From CAZWEJ01 sp964632435 (GTDB lineage: Bacteria > Patescibacteriota > Saccharimonadia > UBA4664 > SCTI01), in assembly GCA_964632435.1 (NCBI GenBank), contig CAZWEJ010000002.1, forward strand, positions 1 to 64,000: DNA of 64,000 bases, read 5' to 3'. The stretch's first letter is position 1. Each line of letters opens with the position of its first letter. Under the pieces are notes generated by a model that ran no database searches, was not told the DNA's origin, and saw only the letters and a list, made by a program, of their open reading frames with translations. A program made the translations under genes and the position numbers. Of the stretch, positions 26,284 to 35,631 are shown one piece after another.

Positions 26284-27527
26284 ACTACCTTACCTTTTAA
26301 AAACCTGATGAAACTCAAGAATATTGTAACAGCCAGAAGCGAAACCGATATAACCCAAATTGAATCGACGATAGTTAAGGGCGTTAACTCAACGTTGCCA
26401 GCAAAACTTAAAAAACTATATGCTGCTAAACAAACTAGCACAACTTCTATGTACCTTTTCAAGGAAATTGAGTAAAACAGTATTAAACTGAAGAGTGATA
26501 AAAAGAAGAAGGATGTAGCTAGCTTCCAAAGAAGGCTCGAATATTGAGTAAACTGCACACCAATTACTAGCTCTATAATTTGATGTGGCCAGATGTAATA
26601 TACAAGGCAAATCCCACCCCCAACTAGAGTCGTTAAAATAAACGAGGTCCTAAGGTTCCGCCTACTCTTCGCAATGTCTCCCCTATTTACAGAAGCGAGA
26701 AGTACAGCTGCTAGGGGTGCGCATGCAAAATATACGACCCTTGCTATTGAAGACATTCCTGAGTACAGACCAGCATCATACGGATTTAAGAAGTGCTTTG
26801 CAGCAAATAGGTCACAGATGAATAGGAATGTTAAAGCTAGAGTTGCAATTGCACCAGTAAGTAAAAATGGGATGTAAGGTTTAATCTCTACATATTTTAC
26901 TTTTGCGAAAGTAATAAAAGGCATGAGGCTTGGCAGGTTACTTTTCCTAAATCTTATGAAAACGAGGGCGCAAATCTGCCCAACGACGATTGAACCAACA
27001 GCTCCGGCGACCCCAAACCCAATCCATATCAATCCCACGGCAGCAAGTAACTTCAGACCCGAAGCTACAACATTAAGGTAACTATATCCTACAAAGTCCT
27101 TATTTCCCTGCATGTACGCAAGCCAATAATTTATTGGCACAGATAGAAGTAAGGCAAATACAGTCACCAAGAAAGGAATCATGTCATTAAACTTGAAGAA
27201 CATTTGTACTTGCCCAATGAATAATATCGACAAAATTGAAAGCAGTAAGAAAGAATAGAAAATAAGAAGATTAAATCCTCTTACTATATTGGAGCTATTA
27301 GCCTCCTTATCAGCGATTAGCCTAATAGACGCAACATTGATTGCTGTAAATACAATTGATATCTGGAGATAGATGCTTACCAATACCTGTATCTCTCCGA
27401 ATTGGTCTGGAGATACTAATCTTGCAATAACAGGGTAGTAAGCATAGTTAAGAAAAGCGACCAACATCGATCCAGCAAACATAATAAAGCTATTTGCTAG
27501 AAACGTATTTTGTTTCAGTAATTTCAT
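26280..27527 (-). CDS. Polysaccharide flippase-like membrane protein (Wzx/MATE-like)
   Basis: A 415-residue protein with about 12 hydrophobic spans. The N-terminus (NSFIMFAGSMLVAFLNYAYYPVIARLV, with SPDQFGEIQVLVSIY following) is the characteristic first pair of helices of oligosaccharide flippases of the polysaccharide-biosynthesis family. Such proteins turn lipid-linked glycan units across the membrane. Its presence beside a complete Wzm/Wzt exporter is noteworthy because the two systems are usually alternatives. It overlaps neighbours on both sides by four bases. Confidence 0.85.
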   Translation of the reverse strand: MKLLKQNTFLANSFIMFAGSMLVAFLNYAYYPVIARLVSPDQFGEIQVLVSIYLQISIVFTAINVASIRLIADKEANSSNIVRGFNLLIFYSFLLLSILSILFIGQVQMFFKFNDMIPFLVTVFALLLSVPINYWLAYMQGNKDFVGYSYLNVVASGLKLLAAVGLIWIGFGVAGAVGSIVVGQICALVFIRFRKSNLPSLMPFITFAKVKYVEIKPYIPFLLTGAIATLALTFLFICDLFAAKHFLNPYDAGLYSGMSSIARVVYFACAPLAAVLLASVNRGDIAKSRRNLRTSFILTTLVGGGICLVYYIWPHQIIELVIGVQFTQYSSLLWKLATSFFFLSLFSLILFYSISLKRYIEVVLVCLAAYSFLSFAGNVELTPLTIVDSIWVISVSLLAVTIFLSFIRFLKGKVV

Positions 27528-28450
27528 TCTTTTTTAGCCTCAACTACCAAAATGTAGCCTTTTCCGAATACGTTCAAAATGATATCCATTGGCGAAAGTG
27601 CTACCACAAAAATTGTTTCAATAATTGATGGAAGTTTGATGCTAAGTTTTTGTCTTAAAAAGATTACTATTGAGTAAGAAAATCCAGAGAATCCCGTTGT
27701 CTTAAGTTTTTCTATTTTGAATCCATTTATCTCTAGCATCTTACTTAGAGTTGTCGGCGTAAAATGATATAGGTGCGTGGGTAGCTGTAGACCGCAGAAA
27801 TACTCTTTGAAAAGTTTTCTAGCAGGCGAATCAAAGTTCGGAACCCCAATTACTATTCGTCCACCATTTCTTAATAAAGCATTGCTATACTGTAATGTCT
27901 CATACGGGTTATAGAGATGCTCTAAAACGTGACTAAGTCTTACTAGATCAAAGTCTGACGGCAGCTTTTCTTTAGTGATATCATTTGTAACTAAGGCTTT
28001 TATCCCTTTTGCTTCTAGTCTTGGCTTACTTTTTTCATCTATTTCAGAACCATACAGCTCTTCAAAACCGAGGTCCTTGAGCTCAAGAAGTGCATGCCCG
28101 TCGCCACACCCAATGTCCAGCACCCTGGACTCCCCGTCCGTAGCAAAAACATAAAGATCATTTAGGAGCATTCCTTTGCTCATGTTTTTTGGTAACGACA
28201 GCTTTATGGAGTGAATCAGCTTCTTAATCTTGAAGAAGATATTTGTTTCTGTCTCGTAGGCATAATAATTACTTGAGTAATACCTAGCCATATCATTTTT
28301 TTCGGGTTTATTCGATATTTCCTCTAATCCGCACTCTTTGCACCTCCATACCTCATATACTTTTTTATCTACGTTATAAAGATTGTCCCAATGAGAAATT
28401 GTGAGGGAGTGAGGAGTTGTCTTCCTGCATAAATTACAATTGAATTTCAT
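27524..28450 (-). CDS. Zinc-finger plus SAM methyltransferase
   Basis: A 308-residue protein. The N-terminus carries two cysteine pairs (CNLC near residue 5 and CKEC near 37), a zinc ribbon like that of sugar C- or O-methyltransferases. The methyltransferase domain follows with RVLDIGCGDGHALLEL (motif I), IDEKSKPRLEAKG and RLSHVLEHLYNPY, then GGRIVIGVPNFDS. It begins the long minus-strand glycan operon that runs to 20310. The divergent gene at 28502 starts about 50 bases away, so the promoters share this gap. Confidence 0.85.
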   Translation of the reverse strand: MKFNCNLCRKTTPHSLTISHWDNLYNVDKKVYEVWRCKECGLEEISNKPEKNDMARYYSSNYYAYETETNIFFKIKKLIHSIKLSLPKNMSKGMLLNDLYVFATDGESRVLDIGCGDGHALLELKDLGFEELYGSEIDEKSKPRLEAKGIKALVTNDITKEKLPSDFDLVRLSHVLEHLYNPYETLQYSNALLRNGGRIVIGVPNFDSPARKLFKEYFCGLQLPTHLYHFTPTTLSKMLEINGFKIEKLKTTGFSGFSYSIVIFLRQKLSIKLPSIIETIFVVALSPMDIILNVFGKGYILVVEAKKE

Positions 28451-28501
28451 ATACTACCTGATTAATAGCAAAACCGATATATGTATAATAACTTAAGGGT
28501 A

Positions 28502-30589
28502 ATGAATTTGTTCACTTCTATTAAACCGGCTTACCGGAAATTTTTTCTTCATCTAGTTTCGCTGTCAGTTATTGTTGCATATGCATTAATAGTAACTGCG
28601 CCTGCTTTACAGAATTGCTCAACAACAATTCTGGGGGCTCCGGGCGACGGAACTTCTGGTGGAATATGGAGTATATGGCAATATCACACACTTGACTCTC
28701 CCCCATGGGCAAGCCAAACCCCCTACCTAAGCGCTCCATATGGTGAATCTCTTTGGAACCCTGTTTATGTTTCCTTTATCTTTAACCTGATAGCAATGTG
28801 GTTGCTGGGTACTATGGTAAATGCGGTATGCGCTTGGAACTTATGGGTACTTTTTGGGTTTATACTTTCAGGGTTTATCGCATATGGATTCGGTTATTGG
28901 CTTTTAAGAAAGCACCTATTAGCGTTATTCATTGGTTTTGGGTATGCATTCTCCCCCTACCATATCGAAAAGGCAACCGGACACATAAATTATCTTCATT
29001 CTTGGCCACTCATTCTTTCTTTGTGGGCATTATTTGTTCTCTATAAGAAGCCCTCGACGATAAGAGCAATTCTGTTTGGTGCTAGCGTATCACTCCTTGC
29101 CTACACAGATGGGTACTATATTCTGATAGGGCCGATAATGCTTATATCTGCACTCACCCCAATGATCTACCTAATAATCAAAAGGGGCAAAATTAAGGAA
29201 TACGTTAAGCCAATAATCTTCTCTTTTTTGAGTGCACTGATTTTTGTTCTTCCTTTTGTATATGTATATGCATCTTCAAAATCCGCGACAGAGCAATTTC
29301 TGGGCGCATCTAGGCCTAATATGTACAACCAGCTCATTGTATGGGCAAACAGATTACCGGAAATCGTAATTCCACCGATTCACCATACTTTTCTCGGAGG
29401 CATTGCATCACAATACTGGAAGTATTTTGACCATGGCTCAAATCCCTCAGAACAAACGATATACCTTGGTTTAGTCGTAATTCTTTTGTCAGGTCTATCA
29501 ATCTTTGCACTTCTGAGAAAAAGGATAACTGATATAAGGAAAGAAGGTATATTCATATTTACCTGTATTGCTCTTACGACTTTTGTTATTAGCATACTCC
29601 CCTCAATCGGAATTGATATTAACGGTCGCGCCATATACCCATTTGCAAAAATATTTGGGGTGCAGGAGATATGGAGGGTATTCGCGAGATTTTACTTGGT
29701 ATTTCAGTTTGCATTCTTAGTGTTGGCAGCTTATGGAATTAAGATACTTTCAAAAAAATATCGAGCAAGAGAGCATATTGTGGCCATTGTGGGTTTAATA
29801 ATCCTCGCAATTGAATATCTTATGATTCCAGTTGCATCATGGAATTACAGCCAAGCTCCTAGGGTATATGACTACGTTAAGAACACTCCATCAGACATAG
29901 TAGCCGAATATCCACTCAACACACCCCCAGATGGTTACTCATTAGGTTACATGACATATCAATATATCCATGGTAAAAAGTTATTCAATTCTGGATTGCC
30001 AAATGGCACGAACTCCGATCTATATCCAGTTCTGGACGATCTAACCAATCCCAACACATCTGCAATTCTATCCAGGCTTGGTGTAGATTACATAATTCTT
30101 CATCCGGATATACCAAACACTACGAATACTCATTTTAACGACACCTATCCTGGCCTAGATAAGGTTTATGTCGCAGGGCAAGACATTGTTTACAAAGTTA
30201 ATTCCAGCCAACCAAAAACCATACTTATGGAAACTGATGGCTTCTATAAGCCCGAAAAAGAAAAAGGCGAAGAATTTTCATGGATGGGAGAAGATGGAGA
30301 GCTTAAGATACTTTCATTTTCTGAAGCTTCAGAAAAATATAATGTCACATTTAAAGTTCAATCATTTGGTTTTGAAAGAACGCTTTCCGTTGTTCAAGAC
30401 GGTAAGGTATTGGGGGTTGTAAAGACAAATACCGATACAGACTACGAAAAAATTAGCGTTTCTACCAACTCTAAAAGCCCTATTCATATCTTTACAGACA
30501 AGCCAGCCGTGATGGCGCCCAAGCCGGATTCGAGACTTTTATCTTTAAGGGTTATTGATTTGGCTTTCCAAGCGATTCCCGCTAACTGA
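28502..30589 (+). CDS. Large multispanning membrane protein, GT-C/YfhO-like
   Basis: A 695-residue protein with about 12 membrane spans in its first 440 residues and a soluble C-terminal domain (about 445-695). A large loop after the first span holds GAPGDGTSGGIWS and later SAPYGES, acidic extracytoplasmic residues like those in GT-C glycosyltransferases that use polyprenyl-phosphate sugars. HIEKATGHINYLHSWPL is another conserved-looking loop. The start is the ATG at 28502: a TATAAT at 28484-28489 makes the upstream ATG at 28481 unlikely. It could transfer sugar on the outer face or act as polymerase or ligase; the role is inferred from topology. Confidence 0.65.
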   Translation: MNLFTSIKPAYRKFFLHLVSLSVIVAYALIVTAPALQNCSTTILGAPGDGTSGGIWSIWQYHTLDSPPWASQTPYLSAPYGESLWNPVYVSFIFNLIAMWLLGTMVNAVCAWNLWVLFGFILSGFIAYGFGYWLLRKHLLALFIGFGYAFSPYHIEKATGHINYLHSWPLILSLWALFVLYKKPSTIRAILFGASVSLLAYTDGYYILIGPIMLISALTPMIYLIIKRGKIKEYVKPIIFSFLSALIFVLPFVYVYASSKSATEQFLGASRPNMYNQLIVWANRLPEIVIPPIHHTFLGGIASQYWKYFDHGSNPSEQTIYLGLVVILLSGLSIFALLRKRITDIRKEGIFIFTCIALTTFVISILPSIGIDINGRAIYPFAKIFGVQEIWRVFARFYLVFQFAFLVLAAYGIKILSKKYRAREHIVAIVGLIILAIEYLMIPVASWNYSQAPRVYDYVKNTPSDIVAEYPLNTPPDGYSLGYMTYQYIHGKKLFNSGLPNGTNSDLYPVLDDLTNPNTSAILSRLGVDYIILHPDIPNTTNTHFNDTYPGLDKVYVAGQDIVYKVNSSQPKTILMETDGFYKPEKEKGEEFSWMGEDGELKILSFSEASEKYNVTFKVQSFGFERTLSVVQDGKVLGVVKTNTDTDYEKISVSTNSKSPIHIFTDKPAVMAPKPDSRLLSLRVIDLAFQAIPAN

Positions 30590-31453
30590 TTCCTCTGTTG
30601 GCGCAAATCCGGAAAATAAGCTTTTCTTTCTGAGCCCGTTATTTATAAGAAAGAAGTCTTGGCATGCAACTTTGCCATTGATCATTAAAGGTCTCCCGAT
30701 TTGACTTATCATAAATCCCTTATCAAGATCATATATTTGCGAAAGTAGTTCTAAATTTGCTGAGTCGCCGCTCCTGCCAATACTTAATTCAAACAATATT
30801 GCCTCGGTTCTCGGGAGTAAATCCTTTGCTCCCTCAAAAACCTCTTTTTCAAACCCCTCAACATCTATTTTAAGCAGCCCTATCCTTGATAAATCCTTGC
30901 CGTATTCATTTAGAGTCACAATACTAATGGGCTTTATTGAAACAGCCGTCTCCTCTGCCCCATCCCAAGGCATGAAAGACGACATTAAAGAAATCTCGTT
31001 AACATAGAATGGCAAAATTCCTTTTTCGGCCCCTACTCCAACATTATTGAGTTCTACATTTTCGAACTGGCTCAAATTTGTTTCTAGGGCTTTGTATACT
31101 ATCGGGTCTGGCTCAAAACAATGCACTATGGCATCTGGCCAAAATATTTTTATCGCACAGGCGAACTGCCCTACATTACTGCCAACATCTATTACGATTT
31201 TACCGTTATAGTCTTCACCCTTAATTACTAACTCCGAATATGTGTCAATGATACTTGACTGAAGTGTGCCGATGTCAGAAAGGTTCCTAGTGTTAAATCG
31301 GACCTTGGCAATGTTTAAATACGACTCTTTTCCAAAAAGATTAGGAATCAAGGCGAGATACTTTGTGGTAATAAAGACAAACTTCCACCAAATTCCTATT
31401 TTCTTAAGCTTAAGAAACCCTACATCAAGTGCGATAGATTTTAGTAACAACAA
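30545..31453 (-). CDS. FkbM family methyltransferase
   Basis: A 302-residue protein. The FkbM-type SAM site is IVIDVGSNVGQFACAI (about 85-100), with the acidic strand-end in HCFEPDP and a second conserved block LLKIDVEGFEKEVFEGA (about 195-211). Family members O-methylate sugars and other secondary metabolites. The N-terminal about 50 residues hold a hydrophobic segment. Its 3' end overlaps the end of the convergent multispanning protein gene by 45 bases, an unusually long convergent overlap. Confidence 0.85.
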   Translation of the reverse strand: MLLLKSIALDVGFLKLKKIGIWWKFVFITTKYLALIPNLFGKESYLNIAKVRFNTRNLSDIGTLQSSIIDTYSELVIKGEDYNGKIVIDVGSNVGQFACAIKIFWPDAIVHCFEPDPIVYKALETNLSQFENVELNNVGVGAEKGILPFYVNEISLMSSFMPWDGAEETAVSIKPISIVTLNEYGKDLSRIGLLKIDVEGFEKEVFEGAKDLLPRTEAILFELSIGRSGDSANLELLSQIYDLDKGFMISQIGRPLMINGKVACQDFFLINNGLRKKSLFSGFAPTEESVSGNRLESQINNP

Positions 31454-31500
31454 ATTTCCCCTATTTGTAGTTACTATAAGCTTTTTCGAGTAGAATTAAA

Positions 31501-32622
31501 ATGTCTTTCCAGGAGAAGAATTTGAAGATTGCAATTGATGCCAGAATATTATCGCTCAGCACGGGCAGATATGTTCGACAACTTTTGGAAAAGTTGCAAG
31601 AAGTAGATAAAAAAAATGAATATCTGGTTCTTCTAAAGAGATCAGATATCAATAAGTGGGATTCGAAATCTGATAATTTCTCTAAAGTAGTTTCGGACTA
31701 CTCAATCTACTCCATATCTGAACAGCTAGCTTTTTGTATCCAGCTATATAAGCTCAATGTGGATTTGGTCCACTTCACTATGCCTCAACACCCCATTTTT
31801 TATTTGAGGAAATTTGTTGTGACCATCCACGACCTAACACTACTCACTCATAAGCCACTTCGTAGTTCTAATCCATTAAGTGAATTATATTCAAACTTCG
31901 TAAAACCCGCTGTTTTTAGGCTTGTTTTGAGTTCAGCTATAAAAAAATCAGATTTAATTATTACCCCTTCTCTTTATGTTAAAAACGAAATAATTAAAAG
32001 GTTTGGAACGTATAGCAAAAAAGTAACTGTTACATATGAAGCTGCTGATCGGCTGGGGGTTATAGGCGAGCCTTTTGAGAATCTCGTGCAAGAAAAATAC
32101 ATTTTAGCCGTAGGAAATGCTTACCCCCATAAAAATTTAAAAAAACTAGTTAGAGCGATGGATACAGATTCTTTAAAAATGAAAACTCTTGTTATCTCCG
32201 GTAAGGAAGATTCATTTTATAAACAACTTAGAGATTACGCCAATAGAAAAAGAATTACCAACGTTGTCTTCACTGGCTACGTTTCCGATGGACAGCTTGA
32301 GTGGCTCTACCAAAACGCCTCCCTTTACGTCTTCCCTTCGCTCTCCGAGGGATTTGGCCTACCTGGGCTTGAGGCAATGAGTTATGGCACCCCAGTAGCT
32401 TCATCAAACGCCACTTGTCTCCCTGAAGTCTACGGCGACGCTGCGGTTTATTTCGACCCAACCAGCGTTGAAGATATGGCTCGGGTAATCTCCGAAACAC
32501 TCAGCGATAAAGAGCTCCTAGCAAAGCTCCGAAAAGCAGGGCCAGAACACGCCAAAAAATTCTCTTGGAAGAAAATGGCCGAAGAGACTCTAGAGGTCTA
32601 CCAAAAAGCCCTTAAGCGCTAG
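31501..32622 (+). CDS. Family 4-type glycosyltransferase
   Basis: A 373-residue GT-B transferase. The N-terminal domain has IAIDARILSLSTGRYVRQLL and VTIHDLTLLTH. The donor domain has LAVGNAYPHKNLKKLV, VFTGYVSDGQLEWLY and FPSLSEGFGLPGLEAM with the E-x7-E-like glutamates, then TCLPEVYGDAAVYFDP. It resembles mannosyl or galactosyl transferases of surface-glycan loci. A TAGAAT -10-like element lies just before the ATG. The C-terminal third is visibly richer in G+C than its first half, perhaps a recombination join (weak). Confidence 0.87.
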   Translation: MSFQEKNLKIAIDARILSLSTGRYVRQLLEKLQEVDKKNEYLVLLKRSDINKWDSKSDNFSKVVSDYSIYSISEQLAFCIQLYKLNVDLVHFTMPQHPIFYLRKFVVTIHDLTLLTHKPLRSSNPLSELYSNFVKPAVFRLVLSSAIKKSDLIITPSLYVKNEIIKRFGTYSKKVTVTYEAADRLGVIGEPFENLVQEKYILAVGNAYPHKNLKKLVRAMDTDSLKMKTLVISGKEDSFYKQLRDYANRKRITNVVFTGYVSDGQLEWLYQNASLYVFPSLSEGFGLPGLEAMSYGTPVASSNATCLPEVYGDAAVYFDPTSVEDMARVISETLSDKELLAKLRKAGPEHAKKFSWKKMAEETLEVYQKALKR

Positions 32623-32655
32623 TCCGCCAACCTTACAAAAATCACAAAAAGTTAA

Positions 32656-32685
32656 GTGCGAGGTCAGCCGAAGCCAACCCCGCAC
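32656..32685 (-). terminator. Hairpin between convergent genes
   Basis: GTGCGAGGT pairs with ACCCCGCAC with one mismatch around a 12-base loop. Read leftwards it is followed by a T-rich stretch (TTAACTTTTTG), so it may terminate the hydrolase gene at 32696. Confidence 0.45.
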
Positions 32686-32695
32686 CATTAACCGA

Positions 32696-33475
32696 CTACT
32701 TTCTGCCCGGCCACTCCGGATTTGCCGGAGCCCAGCCAAGATACTGGCCGAAACTCCTATTAGCATCAGTCACAAAAACCTTCGGTCCGGTCGAAATAAA
32801 TCGCCCATCCCCAAGGCTGAGCATTACATGCCCGGCCCAGTTGTTCAAAAAGAACGCCAGACCACCCGCTGGTACATTTCGATCGCCAACGCGAGCTAGT
32901 CCACGAGCCAGCAGATCCTGCCAGTGGATGTATGCCGTGGCGTAACCGCTGTTGATCATTCCGTAAGCATTCGCAACAAAACGATCACACCAATTGTTCC
33001 ACGGCTTACCGTCAAACTGATGCGACCTACCGACCTGCTGCCAGGCCCAATCAACAGCTCGCTTCTCCCTGTTCCCAGCGACAGCTTGATCACACTGAGG
33101 AATACCAGGCGAAAAACCATTAAAAACCGGGGTAGAAACATAATAATCAGTCACCCAACCACCATCACTGAGACGGTTCCAGATAGTTGTACCCCTAATC
33201 TTCATCCCCGGCTGTTGGCAGGCAATATCGACTTGCGTGCCACGATTGATCCAGCCCAGTCGCCTAAAATTGGTCCCGGGTCCGTTCCTTTTTGCAACGC
33301 GAGCGATGCCGACAATCTTGTAACCGCTAACTGATGACTGAGCCTTCACCACGGTTGCCGCCTTGGCGCCTTCAACCAGCTCAATGCGAGGCAGCTTAAC
33401 TCCAGCCGTGTGCAGCAAAGAGATGATCACAATAACCGCAAACGCCCTAACGGCGATCACATACAGCATGTACAT
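32696..33475 (-). CDS. Secreted SH3-like plus NlpC/P60-like (CHAP-type) hydrolase
   Basis: A 259-residue exported protein with a hydrophobic N-terminus (about 5-24). Residues about 50-115 form an SH3b-like module (VAKRNGPGTNFRRLGWI, then GTQVDIAC and GWVTDYYV). The rest is a papain-like peptidase or amidase domain with Cys163 in NNWCDRFVANAYG and His216 in WAGHVMLSLGDG, the catalytic pair of NlpC/P60 and CHAP enzymes. It likely cleaves peptidoglycan cross-bridges. AAGGGG lies upstream of the ATG. It is followed by an independent hairpin and not part of the jag operon. Confidence 0.85.
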   Translation of the reverse strand: MYMLYVIAVRAFAVIVIISLLHTAGVKLPRIELVEGAKAATVVKAQSSVSGYKIVGIARVAKRNGPGTNFRRLGWINRGTQVDIACQQPGMKIRGTTIWNRLSDGGWVTDYYVSTPVFNGFSPGIPQCDQAVAGNREKRAVDWAWQQVGRSHQFDGKPWNNWCDRFVANAYGMINSGYATAYIHWQDLLARGLARVGDRNVPAGGLAFFLNNWAGHVMLSLGDGRFISTGPKVFVTDANRSFGQYLGWAPANPEWPGRK

Positions 33476-33494
33476 AGGTGCACCCCTTAGTTTG

Positions 33495-33524
33495 AGGAAA
33501 CAAAAAGCCCCAAATCAGGGGCTT
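33495..33524 (-). terminator. Rho-independent terminator of rpmH-rnpA-yidC-jag
   Basis: Read leftwards, AAGCCCC pairs with GGGGCTT across a six-base loop and continues into TTTGTTT. The position, 75 bases past jag, fits the end of the operon. Confidence 0.85.
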
Positions 33525-33598
33525 GTTTAAAAACTAACTTGTTGCGATTAAATAAGGATTAACTCGAACTCCAGATCCTGTCAGAACGCCGAAAAACC

Positions 33599-34054
33599 CT
33601 AGCCAGCTTTCTTAATAACCAGACGTCGCTGCCTTCCTTCTCCCCTGCTCTCGGTTTCAACATCTTCTCGCTCCGATAACAAAGCATGAATATGCCTTCT
33701 TTCAGCTGCGTTCATTGGCGGCAAAATAACCTCATGGCCGCTTTCAACAACGCGCTCGGCAATCTGCTCAGCTTTAGCGCCCAATCGCTCCATACGCGCC
33801 TCACGATAACCACCTACATCAATGTGTACATAAACTCGCTCAGTCGTCGCCCGTCGAATCATCATATTGACGATGTGCTGCAGTGATTGAAGAGTCTCGC
33901 CGCGATGTCCGATCAGCCGACCACTTAAATCAGATTCAACCGAAAGCTTAATCGTGTCACCCTCAGAATGAGCCTCAACGGTTGTATTAACTCCAAAAAA
34001 TGTTAGGAGGTCCTCAAGATACTTTTTTGCTTGATCGACGAGTTCTTGATTCAT
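33599..34054 (-). CDS. jag: KhpB/Jag-type KH-R3H RNA-binding protein
   Basis: A 151-residue protein with two RNA-binding domains. The KH domain (about 8-80) shows LSGRLIGHRGETLQSLQHIV with the GxxG loop, and the R3H domain (about 85-150) has MNAAERRHIHALL. The N-terminal Jag_N region found in many Firmicutes is absent. Jag pairs with KhpA to bind RNA and affects cell shape and division in Gram-positives. It is next to yidC in the conserved rpmH-rnpA-yidC-jag order and precedes the terminator. Confidence 0.93.
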   Translation of the reverse strand: MNQELVDQAKKYLEDLLTFFGVNTTVEAHSEGDTIKLSVESDLSGRLIGHRGETLQSLQHIVNMMIRRATTERVYVHIDVGGYREARMERLGAKAEQIAERVVESGHEVILPPMNAAERRHIHALLSEREDVETESRGEGRQRRLVIKKAG

Positions 34055-34063
34055 GGTGCCTCC

Positions 34064-34924
34064 CTACTTCTTCTTAGTCTTCTTCTTTGCGCCGCCTTTT
34101 GCTTTTGATCGATTAGCCTTAGACCCACCGGAACCGAGTGCATGAGTTTCAAGCTTCTTGCTGCTTTGAGCAACAACCTCTGCTGCCTCTTCTAGTTCTT
34201 CAGCATCTTGCCTCAAGACCAAGTGCTGCTGCAACGCCGCAATCAAACTAGTAACCATCCAGAAAAGTGCTAAAGCCGAAGGAAGTGTTAAGCCAATTAC
34301 AAACGTTAGAACGGGGAAAACGTAGATCATTCCCGACATCATCCTGGCAACATCAGCTTCCATACCCTGACCAGCTGGCTTATTCTTTGGCTGCATCATT
34401 TTTGCCTGGTAGAACTGAGCAAGTGCCGCTCCAAGCGCCAAAATAACGTTTGGTTGAGTTAGATTAACTACCCCAAAGAGGGTTGGACTAAAGGAAGAAG
34501 GGTTTACTATCGCCTGCTGAACAGCGGGAATGCTTTCAACAAACGGATAAGTAAGCTCCTTGATCATCTCAGGATGAACACTATCTCGAAACGCTATATA
34601 TAGCGCGAAGAATATAGGAAGCTGGATAAGAAGCGGAATAATAGGAGCAAAGGGGCTCGTGCCCTTTTCTTTGTACAGCTCCATGAGCATCTGCGTCTCT
34701 TTTTGACGGTCGCCCTTAGCCTCAGCTCGTACCCGTGCAACTTCCGGCGCCAGTTTTTGCATGGCTCGTTGAGAATGCAGCTGTTTTTTGACCAGCGGCC
34801 ACAACAGAATACGAACCAAGATAGTAAGCATTATTACGGCTACACCAAAGTCATGACCTGGCAGCAACCCGTAAAACAGGAACAAGATATTAAAAAGTGG
34901 TTCAACAAATATTGTCGTAAACAT
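34064..34924 (-). CDS. yidC: Membrane protein insertase YidC
   Basis: A 286-residue insertase of the short Gram-positive or Oxa1 type, without the large periplasmic domain of proteobacteria. Spans lie near 10-45, 95-115, 150-170 and 195-240. The cytoplasmic hairpin around 48-90 and the buried arginine in LTILVRILLWPL match the family hydrophilic groove. The C-terminal 40 residues are strongly basic (KAKGGAKKKTKKK), as in Oxa1-type proteins that dock on the ribosome. The stop of rnpA and start of yidC touch. Confidence 0.95.
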   Translation of the reverse strand: MFTTIFVEPLFNILFLFYGLLPGHDFGVAVIMLTILVRILLWPLVKKQLHSQRAMQKLAPEVARVRAEAKGDRQKETQMLMELYKEKGTSPFAPIIPLLIQLPIFFALYIAFRDSVHPEMIKELTYPFVESIPAVQQAIVNPSSFSPTLFGVVNLTQPNVILALGAALAQFYQAKMMQPKNKPAGQGMEADVARMMSGMIYVFPVLTFVIGLTLPSALALFWMVTSLIAALQQHLVLRQDAEELEEAAEVVAQSSKKLETHALGSGGSKANRSKAKGGAKKKTKKK

Positions 34925-35274
34925 TATTTCTTACCGTGAATTAAACCGGCACGCTCAATTGCCATCAAGACGCTCGACTTTAACTGAGCTGGTGTCAGGT
35001 GACTTACATCCTCGCGTACCGTTACTACTATATCGTATCCGGGCGTAACTGTCTTCCATTCCGCCTCGAGAATTCCGCTTACTCGGCGCCTCAAAGTGTT
35101 ACGCACAACCGCCTTTTTTGAGATTTTCTTACTCACGATTATGACGGCTCGGCTATTTGGCATTCCGTTTGAGGCCGTTTTAACCGAGATCTCTTTTGTT
35201 GATCCCCACTCTCCACGCTTAAAAACCCGCGAAATGTCGCGGGATTTCTTCAAGCGATACTCGGTCGCAAGCAT
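34924..35274 (-). CDS. rnpA: Ribonuclease P protein component
   Basis: A 116-residue basic protein that supports RNase P RNA in 5' tRNA processing. It has YRLKKSRDISRVFKRG at the N-terminus and a RAVIIVSKKISKKAVVRN block followed by TLRRRV, the family RNA-binding helix (RNR-type). I place the start at the ATG at 35274, four bases after rpmH ends; the frame continues 22 codons upstream inside rpmH, as in some bacteria with overlapped starts, but those residues do not look like RnpA. Confidence 0.93.
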   Translation of the reverse strand: MLATEYRLKKSRDISRVFKRGEWGSTKEISVKTASNGMPNSRAVIIVSKKISKKAVVRNTLRRRVSGILEAEWKTVTPGYDIVVTVREDVSHLTPAQLKSSVLMAIERAGLIHGKK

Positions 35275-35278
35275 GATC

Positions 35279-35416
35279 TTAAATGGCGACGCGTTTGCGT
35301 CCCTTGAGTCTTCGTCGTTTAAGTACAGCTTGACCAGCACGAGAACTCATTCGCTTTAAAAAGCCATGTACTCGCTGTCGGCGCTTTTTCTTTGGTTGAT
35401 ACGTTCGCTTTGACAT
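35279..35416 (-). CDS. rpmH: Ribosomal protein bL34
   Basis: A 45-residue basic protein, easily missed because of its size. The minus strand reads [20 protein letters not shown], then [12 protein letters not shown] and [10 protein letters not shown], which is the full bL34 sequence pattern. It is the first gene of the leftward operon beside the origin, a position conserved across bacteria. Confidence 0.97.
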   Translation of the reverse strand: MSKRTYQPKKKRRQRVHGFLKRMSSRAGQAVLKRRRLKGRKRVAI

Positions 35417-35631
35417 ACTCGTAGTAGCATAGCCGAAAATCCTTCAAGAGTCAATCTGGTGGGTTTGAGTAAAAAATATGTTTTTCCCCTACTTACACAC
35501 CTTTTTCCACTATTCTGTATCTTATAGTGTTGTACCTGTGGACAAAAAAGGATATAAAAATGTAGTTGTGGACAACCCACGTTCACGGTTATGATTGATA
35601 CAAACGTAGTGGTAAATAACGGTGGAGGTTT
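35417..35631. other. Candidate replication origin (oriC)
   Basis: This is the 215-base gap between rpmH and dnaA, where genes diverge on both sides. It holds two copies of TGTGGACAA (35537-35545 and 35567-35575), one base from the DnaA box TTATCCACA in reverse, spaced 30 bases or about three helical turns, plus A+T-rich stretches. The gene order rpmH/oriC/dnaA is classic. No iterons or further perfect boxes were found by eye. Confidence 0.6.
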
